A DNA stretch of 64,000 nucleotides, from contig NW_020825411.1 in assembly GCF_003286085.1 (NCBI RefSeq), forward strand, positions 248,001 through 312,000, written 5' to 3'. Positions 56,220 to 64,000 of this stretch are shown here, in pieces. Made by a program: the position numbers and the translations under genes. Source of the DNA: Drosophila persimilis (taxonomy: Eukaryota > Arthropoda > Insecta > Diptera > Drosophilidae). The stretch's first letter is position 1. The number at the start of each line of letters is the position of its first letter. The notes below the pieces were generated by a model, which was not told where the DNA came from, ran no database searches, and saw only the letters and a program-made list of their open reading frames with translations.

Positions 56220-58475
56220 CTAGGAATCTTTTTGTTGCGGTTTCCAAAGACTCCCCCAGGGCTGAAGGGTGTTCGGAAAATGAAGATTTTCTATAAAATG
56301 AGCTTCACACCGTGCTTCCACTGGAGTGCGTGGTTTGTCTTCCGTCTCTAGATTGTCCAGAGTCCAGAATCTTTCCATGAGCTCGTTTACTCCCGTGGCA
56401 CAAATGGGTGAGGAGTTGTGGGCAGATTTGACTTTTCCTGCCACAATCCATCCCAGTTTCGTGTTTTGTAGCAACGGGCCTCCTGTCCTTAGCTGCTGTT
56501 GATTTGGTAGGAGCAGCGAGTAGTAATGCTCGGCTCCGATTAGCATGTCGATTTTGCCTGGCTTATGGAAGTTTGGATCTGCCAGTGAGATCTTGCTTGG
56601 TATGTTTAAGCTATCTGAATCGAGTGCCTGAGCTGGTTGATCAGCTATTATCTGTGGTAATACGAAAGCTTCAATTCTTTGCGTAAAACCATTGTGAAGG
56701 GATTTCATGAGCACATTTACTCGTGCTCTGCTGGTCTTTGATTGACCTCCAATTCCTTCGATCCGTAATGTTGTGTCTTTTAGTTTGAGTGACAACATTG
56801 ATGCCATTCGTTCAGAGATCAAGTTTATCTGTGATCCTGAATCTAGCAGTGCTCTGAAATTAGCAACCTGCCCGTTGTTGGCTTCTACTGCCACCTTTGC
56901 TGTGGCCAAAAGATTGTAACTATTGTTACTTGCTGCACCAACCGTCGGGCCTCTTGATTCTGTAGCTGCGCCTGATGCTGTTTCCAAATGTAGCATCGTG
57001 TTGTGCTTCCTGTCACACTTGAAGCAGTTTCGACCAGGGCATGCGTTTGTTTTGTGATTTGTTCTAAAACAATTAACGCACATTTTTTGTTTTTGTACCC
57101 AATTTAGTCGTTCTGATGGAGATTTGGAGCGAAATTCTTTGCATCCGTAGAGCCAATGGCTTGCTTTTTTGCAGAATGTGCATAAGGGTGCTCGAGTTCT
57201 CCCTGTGTTTGCTGATGCACATGTCGTGCCTTTTGGCTCTCTCCTTGATGCTGGTGGCTTCTTACTGGTTCCTAGAACCCGAATTCTTTGCTCCAAGAAC
57301 TGAAGCATCGTATCCAGCGCCTGAATGTTCTTTGAGCTTCCCAATGATTGCTCATACAAGGCTTTATTTGTTACATCCAGTTTGTTTCTGATAATGGCAA
57401 TCAATATCGGATCCCATGTAGATATATTGATGCCCAATCCCTTTAGTGATGCAAGGGATTCTATGGTTGTTATATATAATTCTTTTAATGACTTTGGATC
57501 GTCATTAATTGTTTGGTGATTGAGGAAGCGGTTCAGTACCGTGTTCGAAACATCTCTGGGATTGTTGTATGCGTCAACTAGTATTTCCCAAGCGGCTTCA
57601 TAATTTTCTTCCTTTAGATCGATATGTCGAATCAATCTTTCTGCCTCGCCGGTAACGGTGGTTTTAAGATACCACATCTTTTTCACCGTAGGCATGTTGG
57701 TCTCATGCACCATGCATGAGGACAGATCGAAGAACTGGGTACATTTTAATAGATCCTCATCAAACTTTGGGATGCTGATGCGTGGAAGATGCACGTTATC
57801 CGTGTTTGGTGTGGCTGATTTTGCCAATGCTCTTTGGACCTTACTTTCCAGTGTTAGGTAGGATTCCATGTCATACCCTTTTTCCACTGGGTCCTCATAT
57901 TCCTCATGAATTGTGAAGAGGACTTCCTGTGCTTGAGTCCATAGTGATTTTATCAAATCATTTGATGTGCGTCCATCCGCCTCTGAAAGTTGTTCCAGAT
58001 TGCGTTTAACGGACTCTACTATGGCCTTTTGTCGGCGACATAGTGAAAGCAGTTTGCTGTAATCCTTTGAGGGCTGCTGGATGAGACCGCTTTCTCTGGG
58101 ATCTACTGGAGGATTCTCATGCTTTTCTTTAAAGACGATTTGACGTTCCCCACGAGCACTAGTAGTCTGTGATAGCTTATCCAGGCATTCGGTAAAGATC
58201 GTAATGTGTTGCTTACAGGTTGTACGTAAGTCTTCACGGAATTTTACGTATTCATCTGTTTTGTCTGTATCGCGAAGTTTGGAGTCGTTTTTGTTGAAGC
58301 GATTCCACGCATTTTCGAGTGCTGATATTTTGGCTTGAAAATAAAAGGCCGTTTGCTTTCGTTCTTGGGAATCTTTTTTAAAGTTCCGAATGCACCTCGA
58401 TATTTCCTCACCAATCTCTTGTTGCACATCCATTGCCATTGTAGCGGCAGCTTCTGACTCCATATGTGTATCCAT
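56220..58475 (-). CDS. Gag-protease of B4
   Basis: 751 codons, the same as the B3 protein as far as I can compare: same knuckles, DSGSQ protease and same out-of-frame end. The identity of a 2.3-kb frame shows that this duplication is very recent, or that it is an assembly duplicate. Confidence 0.92.
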   Translation of the reverse strand: MDTHMESEAAATMAMDVQQEIGEEISRCIRNFKKDSQERKQTAFYFQAKISALENAWNRFNKNDSKLRDTDKTDEYVKFREDLRTTCKQHITIFTECLDKLSQTTSARGERQIVFKEKHENPPVDPRESGLIQQPSKDYSKLLSLCRRQKAIVESVKRNLEQLSEADGRTSNDLIKSLWTQAQEVLFTIHEEYEDPVEKGYDMESYLTLESKVQRALAKSATPNTDNVHLPRISIPKFDEDLLKCTQFFDLSSCMVHETNMPTVKKMWYLKTTVTGEAERLIRHIDLKEENYEAAWEILVDAYNNPRDVSNTVLNRFLNHQTINDDPKSLKELYITTIESLASLKGLGINISTWDPILIAIIRNKLDVTNKALYEQSLGSSKNIQALDTMLQFLEQRIRVLGTSKKPPASRREPKGTTCASANTGRTRAPLCTFCKKASHWLYGCKEFRSKSPSERLNWVQKQKMCVNCFRTNHKTNACPGRNCFKCDRKHNTMLHLETASGAATESRGPTVGAASNNSYNLLATAKVAVEANNGQVANFRALLDSGSQINLISERMASMLSLKLKDTTLRIEGIGGQSKTSRARVNVLMKSLHNGFTQRIEAFVLPQIIADQPAQALDSDSLNIPSKISLADPNFHKPGKIDMLIGAEHYYSLLLPNQQQLRTGGPLLQNTKLGWIVAGKVKSAHNSSPICATGVNELMERFWTLDNLETEDKPRTPVEARCEAHFIENLHFPNTLQPWGSLWKPQQKDS

Positions 58476-58765
58476 TTTATCTGTTTGTACTTAGTACTTT
58501 TTGGAACGCACGAAAAAACAAAAATTGATTGCCTCGGTGGTAATCGAATTCTATAGCTGTTTTTCTGTTGGCTGATAACCTGAATATGTCAGATTTGCCA
58601 AAGTGATACTTATTGGTAGGAGATGCTACCGTAAGTGTATGGCCTGATGCCAAATTTTTATTGAAGATGTCCTGTTGACTGCTTCAATCTGATGTCCAGA
58701 TCGAATCCTTTCACTGTAGCTTGTTATACAGTTTGAAAGGATGACCAAGGTCGGGGGTCACCAAA
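58476..58765 (-). other. Leader and primer site of B4
   Basis: Copy of 54813-55102. No ORF. Confidence 0.6.
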
Positions 58766-59353
58766 TGTTAATGTGTATGTGTGTGTGTGTGTGTGTGTGT
58801 AGGAAGCTGGGTTGCATACGGTACATAAACCATCTACAGTTTGGTCGTCGCAACTAGAACTTGAACCAGTTGGACTGCGGAGAGGGTATCCTACGGTGCG
58901 CAAGTGAGGATCTGAAGACACAGCGACAGCCTCTGTTGATTGCGATGGAAGATGAGTGACAGGCAGCTATGGTACTGTTTCTGATACTGACTTTATTGAA
59001 CAAATGCATCTCCTTATATAGCTAACAGTGGAATTCTTATTCTATGGGAAGGACCGCACAGGCTCCTTGTGAGTGTATTTTTAGATTGGGTACACTTACT
59101 CTGTGCGGGGGTTATATTTCATTGTATTTACTTAGGTACTTGGCAGCAATAAAGTAGATAGTTTATTGCTTGATCCCTTTTGGTGTGTTCGAGTTTACAA
59201 GTGCTATTGTCTATTCTTAGTTGCTAATGTATTTTTCGTGTCGTCATATTCAGTTACATGAAATGACATGAACAATTTTATTTATGAGTAGTTGTGTATG
59301 AGATTGAACTGTATATTCCTAATATTCATTAAATACATGTCTGTGTCTGAACA
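58766..59353 (-). repeat. 5' LTR of B4
   Basis: 588 bp, two bases shorter than the B3 5' LTR in the TG run, with a few point changes (for example ttcattgta for ttcagtgta). GATAT follows at 59354-59358. Confidence 0.93.
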
Positions 59354-59459
59354 GATATCTTGTGTCTTTTTAACTGAAAAATGTCCTTGCTTATGTGCTA
59401 TTGATATAATCTCATTTTCCAACTGAGCTGGTACTACGATAAGCTCCTTATCCGGATCA

Positions 59460-60017
59460 TTAAACAAAATCTGATTCTGAATATAATAATCTAATAATAT
59501 AATATTCCATGTCTTCCACAATACTTTTAACAGCCTTAACCCAATCGTCGGTTAGCTGAGCTTCTTTCAAACGATGAGCTATACTTTCGGTCACCATAAA
59601 ACAAGGTACACGACTCAACGCGTCAACGTGCCTCATCTTCGTTCCTGAGCGATGTTCTATAACATAATTAAAATCTTGTAGGTACATGGCCCAACGTGCT
59701 ACTCTCAAAGGAACGTCTTTCTTTTTGATCCTCATTGTAAATGTATTACAATCTGTGACAATTTTGAACTTTATACCCAAAACGTATACACGCCTTTTCG
59801 CTAAAGCTTCGATAATTGCCAGAACCTCAAGGTCATAAGCAGGATATTTCTCTTGACATGGCTTAGTCCTACGGCTCATATATTGAACTGGATGGAATTG
59901 GCTGTCTTCCAAACTCTTTTGCAGTAACACGGCTCCATATCCCCATTTTGATGCATCAGTATGGATTTCTGTCTCCAACTTCGGGTTGTACATTTCTAAA
60001 ACAGGTCTACTAATCAA
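59460..60017 (-). pseudogene. RNase H of family C copy 3
   Basis: 185 codons with ETEIHTDASKWGYGAVLLQ, YPAYDLEVLAIIEAL, FKIVTDCNTFTM and HRSGTKMRHVDALSRVP. It keeps the 26 bp (near 59705-59731) that copies 1 and 2 lost. It ends at the stop after ESDFV that the other copies also have. Confidence 0.87.
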
Positions 60018-60123
60018 TGCTAACTTTAGTTGTTCAAACGCAACCTGATGTATCTCCTTAAATTCAAATTTAACATCCTTCCGCAGCAGATCTGTAAATG
60101 GTTTTGCAATAAAAGCATAACCC

Positions 60124-60663
60124 TCAATAAATAAATAATAACCCTCGGAAATAAGAAGTCAATCCTATGAAACTCTGCACTGCTTTTTTATCAACTGGCA
60201 CTGGGAACTTTTCGACTGCCCTCGTCTTCTCATCACTTGGTCTTATCGTATTCTTTTCTATTATATACCCCAGAAAATGAACCCTTTGTCGTAACAGCTG
60301 ACACTTTCTCCAATTTATACGTAGCCCATTCATTTCCGCTATCTTCAGTACTTTTCTCAACTTTAACAAACCTTCTTCTATATCTTGACTACAAATAATA
60401 ACGTCATCCATATAGACTGCTGCTTCATTATCCTTTACTAAATCTCTCAACACAGCCATTATAAATCTGGTGAACACCGCTGGAGAATTTGAAATTCCGA
60501 ATGGTACATATAAAAATTCGAACTGACCATTCTGAGTCACAAAAGACGTATATTTTGAAGACTCAACTTCTACAGGCACATGGAAAAAACCATTCGTTAA
60601 ATCCAACGTGGTGAAATACTTTGCACCCTGCAGTTTCTCCAACACTGTATCCATATGTGACAT
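60124..60663 (-). pseudogene. Reverse transcriptase of family C copy 3
   Basis: 179 codons with AKYFTTLDLTNGFFHVPV, VPFGISNSPAVF, YMDDVIICSQ (YMDD at 60403-60414) and LGYIIEKNTIRPSDEKT. A small local duplication at about 60119-60145 (ccctcaataaataaataataaccctcgg) breaks the frame after TSYFRG. Upstream it is separated from 60693-60944 by the frameshift common to all copies. Confidence 0.88.
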
Positions 60664-60692
60664 TGGAAAGTTATCGCGAACTATTTTCTCAT

Positions 60693-61664
60693 TCAGCTTT
60701 CGGTAACCACTGCAATCTTGCTACCTTTCATTTTGGGTACCAATACTACTGGTGATGCATACTCCAATGTACTTGGCTTTATAATCTTCTGAGCCAGCGA
60801 CTCTTCCACTTGCTTGTCCACGATTTCCTGTTCACACAACGGTAATCGTCTCGGATGCTGGAAAACTGGTATGTCATCCACTAGTACAATTTTTATTTTT
60901 ATTGACGCATCTACATTTCTCTGAGGTTGGTACTTTCCTACCATACCCCTAACCTCTCTAGCATGTGCTTCACTGAGATGACCAACATCAATTGAAAACT
61001 ACTTCTCAACTTCGTCAATACTTCACATGCAAATTCCTTTATATTCATTAAACAATTCCACGCATGCTACCTGATCAAGATTCTTATCTTTATCCTCGCC
61101 ACAAACTCTACGAACAAATCTTGTTCCTGTCTTAGAAACTTGCATGTTAACATGATCCAGAATAGTCCTTCCTAAAATGGCTTCAAAACCAATATCCCCG
61201 TCTGGAATGACATGAAATTCTACCTCCATTTCAATCTCATCGATTTTCACTGGTATCGAAAAGCTACCAAAAGTTACAACTTGACTATCTCCAATACCTG
61301 TTAAACATTTCTCCTGGCCGATCAGTTCAAGATTTCCAAATTACAAAAAAACCCTCCTGCGAATTAAACACAAATCTGCTCCAGTATCAATCAAACCTTG
61401 GAATAACAAATTCGCGTACTTAATATCCTTTAATTCCAAACCTGATGGAGTGAAAATACCTGACGGCTTATCAACGACTTCCTTATCTCGAATAATGTTC
61501 GTATTCGATCTCTTTTCTTGTCTGGTTTCGACCTTGACATTACAGCTTGCAGCACGGTGCCCTGGTTGTCCACATTTGAAACAACAAAAAATATTTTTGG
61601 GAGAATCTTTCCTCAAATGCGATTTGTCTCCACACTTAAAACATTTCCTAAAATTCTCTGCCAT
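60693..61664 (-). pseudogene. Gag zinc knuckles, protease and RT start, family C copy 3
   Basis: As in copies 1 and 2, with the first knuckle altered to CFKCGDKSHLRKDS (Cys to Ser near 61602). LIDTGADLCLI is present. The same three broken frames are seen. Confidence 0.85.
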
Positions 61665-61717
61665 CGACCCTTTTACCGAACTCTCACTTTTATTACTCAG
61701 CGGCCAATTCTTACTTC

Positions 61718-61989
61718 AATGCTTATAAAATATCCTATAAGTATTCATTTAACTTGACCAGTTAATAACATAGCAGAAATTGTTTCCCAATTCAATGTTA
61801 ATAAAATATCTTATAAATATCTTTTTAAGTGTTTCCTGAAAAACAGTTTCGATGCCCTTGAACCTTTCTACTTTCTCTATAATTTATATTCCTCCTTTGT
61901 GTACCTAACACTGTCCCATAGCAAAGTGCCTATATAATAACTACTCACAGCTTACAGCTAGTACATAAACTAGTAATCTTTCAACAACG
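61718..61989 (+). promoter_or_regulatory. T-arm promoter region before acidic ORF copy d
   Basis: Same arrangement as the other copies. TATATAAT starts at 61931; the ATG is at 61990. Confidence 0.5.
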
Positions 61990-62346
61990 ATGGATGACGT
62001 CGAAATCATTTTTATCGATTCTCAACCGGAATCAACCATAAATCTGGACTCTCAGCCGAGCTCCGTAGACCTGTCCTTGATTTTTGGGATTAAGACCCTA
62101 ACCTATCTCGAGAGCAACTTCACCTGGTTAAGTGACATTAAATGGGATGATGACGACGATGACCCAAGGAATGCAACGCCTAATAATGATAATCCATCAT
62201 ACATTTTCCCGGATGATGACAACATTTTCGATTTAGTAGATAATCAGGATGATGATAAAAGATCTCGACTCCAGGAACTACTTCGGGACGAAGATGATGA
62301 TGACTTAATAGCTGCGGTAAAATTAGCTGAGGCGAAATTTTTATAA
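61990..62346 (+). CDS. Acidic 118-residue ORF of unknown function, copy d (intact)
   Basis: Same length as copy c, from MDDVEIIFIDSQPES to LAEAKFL. Two residues differ (D for H at position 10; D for N in LSDIKW). The frame is full length although every C gene beside it is broken. No family is recognised. Confidence 0.6.
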   Translation: MDDVEIIFIDSQPESTINLDSQPSSVDLSLIFGIKTLTYLESNFTWLSDIKWDDDDDDPRNATPNNDNPSYIFPDDDNIFDLVDNQDDDKRSRLQELLRDEDDDDLIAAVKLAEAKFL

Positions 62347-62356
62347 TCCGAATACA

Positions 62357-62619
62357 TGTAGTAGTTTAAGTTGCTTGATGGCAACGAGTAACATTTATTT
62401 GATAAGTATGTTGGATTTAAAATTATAACAGCTCCAAGTTTTACATTAAGTATGTTTGTGAGTAATTATATGCGTGTACGTCTGATGCGTGGCTGAACAG
62501 ACAACTGAGTGATCTCTCTCTCTTGCTATCGGCTCTCTCAGGGCCGATTACTGCTCTATCCCGACGACACGACGAAAACACGACCGCTTCGTGTCTCTCT
62601 CTTTCCTCTGTTTCCTACA
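62357..62619 (-). repeat. 3' LTR, family C array copy 4
   Basis: 263 bp with TGTAG/CTACA ends. Confidence 0.82.
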
Positions 62620-63789
62620 TTCGGCTGTCCTGACGGACCATTCGCCTCAGATGGGTCTAGCCAAGGTTTCATATATTCTGAAACTGTAGAGGTCTTATAA
62701 GGACCCTCAGTATCCCCAATCTTCTCGACTTCGTACCTTCCATGATTCTTTACCCTAACCACCTTATACGGCCCTAGATACTTTCCTTTTAGCTTTAATC
62801 CAGTACCATACTGAGTACACTTGATAGCTACTAGCTCATTAACCTCATTCTGTCTATCTAGTTTCCTTTTTAAGTCAAAAATTCTTCTTGTTTTCCTTCT
62901 GTAACCGTGCGATGTTTTCAACTACTTCCTTTCTAATTTTTTCGCGGTCCTTGTTCAAGTCTTTGATCAGTGATTCTTCCAATATTTCTTTTATTTTGGG
63001 ATCCATTCCTATACGCATGTCTAGCCCAGTCAATATCTTGAAAGGTGTTACCTTGGTGCTTCCCGGTTCAACACTGTTGATCATTTGCTGAACTTTTCCT
63101 AGATGCTTATACCAACTACCGGAATTACCCTGCCACAATTTCGACAACATAGGCACCACTATCTTGTGCATCCTTTCGACTTGACCATTCCCACGTGGAA
63201 CACCTGTGGCAATCATTAAATGCTGTATTTTCTGCCTCTCACAGTATTCACGAAACAAATTGGACATAAACGCTGCACCTCTATCTGTCACTATTCTGTT
63301 CGGATTACCAAAACTAGTCCCCTGAATTTCCAAACACTTAATGACCTCTTCAACGCCTTTACTACGAGTAGAATATAACCAAACAAACTTAGAAAATCCA
63401 TCAACGACAACCAGTATATAATTGTACTGTTTTTTAGTCATTTCCATTGGTCCAACGTGATCAATGTGATCCGTTTGTAACGGCCTATCACCCTTGTCTA
63501 TTGGTTGCAAATAACCCTCACGTTTTCCTGTCTTTTCATTGACAATGATACACTCGACACAACTATTTATTACGCGCCATACTTTGTCTTTTAACTTCGG
63601 AATATAATACGACATTTCAATGATATCTTGTGTCTTTTTAACTGAAAAATGTCCTTGCTTATGTGCTATTGATATAATCTCATTTTCCAACTGAGCTGGT
63701 ACTACGATAAGCTCCTTATCCGGATCCTTAAACAAAATCTGATTCTGAATATAATAATATAATAATATAATATTCCTTGTCTTCCACAA
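62556..63789 (-). pseudogene. Integrase, family C copy 4
   Basis: 304 open codons (62875-63789) with the zinc region (HKQGHFSVKK...CVECI), HIDHVGPMEMTKKQYNY, TDRGAAF (near 63275) and GNGQVERM, plus the C-terminal domain in frame 62556-62921. It is the most complete integrase of the array. The shift near 62885 (KENKKNF) is shared with the other minus-strand copies. Confidence 0.88.
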
Positions 63790-64000
63790 TACTTTTAACA
63801 GCCTTAACCCAATCGTCGGTTAGCTGAGCTTCTTTCAAACGATGAGCTATACTTTCGGTCACCATAAAACAAGGTACACGACTCAACGCGTCAACGTACC
63901 CAAAACGTATACACGCCATTTCGCTAAAGCTTCGATAATTGCCAGAACCTCAAGGTCATAAGCAGGATATTTCTCTTGACATGGCTTAGTCCTACGGCTC
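63728..64000 (-). pseudogene. RNase H remnant, family C copy 4, cut by the window edge
   Basis: VDALSRVPCFMVTESIAH and the stretch after it, then the deletion at 63896, then the LGIKF/VYVLG and EVLAIIEAL regions out of register. It continues beyond the window. Confidence 0.8.

Larger units (their letters stand above)
55972..59353 (-). mobile_element. BEL element fragment B4 (RT start, gag, 5' LTR), tandem duplicate of B3
   Basis: Repeats 52398-55692 at an offset of 3,574 bp (left end) to 3,663 bp. The left end is a fusion to C sequence and no 3' LTR is present, so it is a segmental duplicate. It contains an 89-bp direct duplication near 56119-56275 that B3 lacks. Confidence 0.92.
59354..61717 (-). 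mobile_element. Family C element, array copy 3, right part (integrase start to zinc knuckles)
   Basis: Continues copy 3 past the duplicated B4. It is the best preserved RNase H-RT region of the array and ends at the T arm near 61717. Confidence 0.9.
62357..64000 (-). mobile_element. Family C element, array copy 4 (runs off the window)
   Basis: LTR (62357-62619), integrase and RNase H. A deletion at about 63896 joins caacgta directly to cccaaaacg, removing about 150 bp of RNase H. It is sister to copy 3. Confidence 0.88.

Noticed and set aside
55972..59353. B4 as an independent BEL insertion
   Set aside because: It lacks a 3' LTR, begins at a fusion to C, and shares the GATAT site of B3, so it is a duplicate.
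1..64000. tRNA, rRNA or host protein-coding genes
   Set aside because: I saw no cloverleaf-like or rRNA-like sequence, and every long ORF except the acidic one belongs to a retroelement.

Overview
The window looks like insect, almost certainly Drosophila, heterochromatin. It contains no recognisable conserved host gene. Nearly every base belongs to an LTR retrotransposon, an LTR, or a DINE-1/INE-1-type element. Drosophila is inferred from three signs: a gypsy-type primer-binding site complementary to tRNA-Lys(CUU), roo-like BEL/Pao elements with an env-like domain, and a DINE-1 copy carrying the GTCY microsatellite. Family names are used only as comparisons; the labels G, B, R, C, D, E and T below are mine.

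Left part (1-24 kb): nested insertions. A copia-superfamily element runs in from the left edge and ends with its 3' LTR at 1828. It abuts a minus-strand gypsy-like (errantivirus-like) element G, which covers 1829-4345 and 19573-23852. G was split by a plus-strand roo-like BEL/Pao element B1 (4346-19572, 5-bp target duplication ATGGT). The B1 gag was in turn split by a second BEL/Pao element R (6279-12775, duplication ACAAC). A DINE-1-like element (about 19977-21090) lies inside the G pol region. To the right of the G 5' LTR is a plus-strand piece of a third family, C (Ty3/gypsy, possibly mdg3-like).

Middle (24.3-37.6 kb): at about 24324 the C fragment is fused to the middle of a BEL pol. The sequence then repeats everything from about 16441 onward (B2, G2, C), without the DINE-1. 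This is a tandem duplication of about 7.9 kb. The C copy ends with its LTR at 32343. After it come a decayed plus-strand element E, a decayed minus-strand element D, and an inverted-repeat segment T (36418-37209).

Right part (37.2-64 kb): a tandem array of a chimeric unit of about 4.0-4.2 kb. Each unit has a TATA promoter, a plus-strand 118-codon acidic ORF of unknown function, and a minus-strand C element (LTR, integrase, RNase H, RT, protease, zinc knuckles) that lacks the gag N-terminus. Four copies of the acidic ORF are seen and two are intact; all C copies are broken. The third C copy holds a minus-strand BEL element B3 (47162-55692, duplication GATAT). A second tandem duplication of about 3.6 kb follows, again with a C/BEL fusion junction (about 55972).

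The locus therefore reads as a retroelement graveyard that keeps growing by insertion and by microhomology-type tandem duplication, the kind of place where piRNA clusters are found. The feature most worth following up is the amplified acidic ORF with its own promoter. Also notable are the coding minisatellite in G, an identical in-frame TGA in two BEL copies, and the young DINE-1 insertion.
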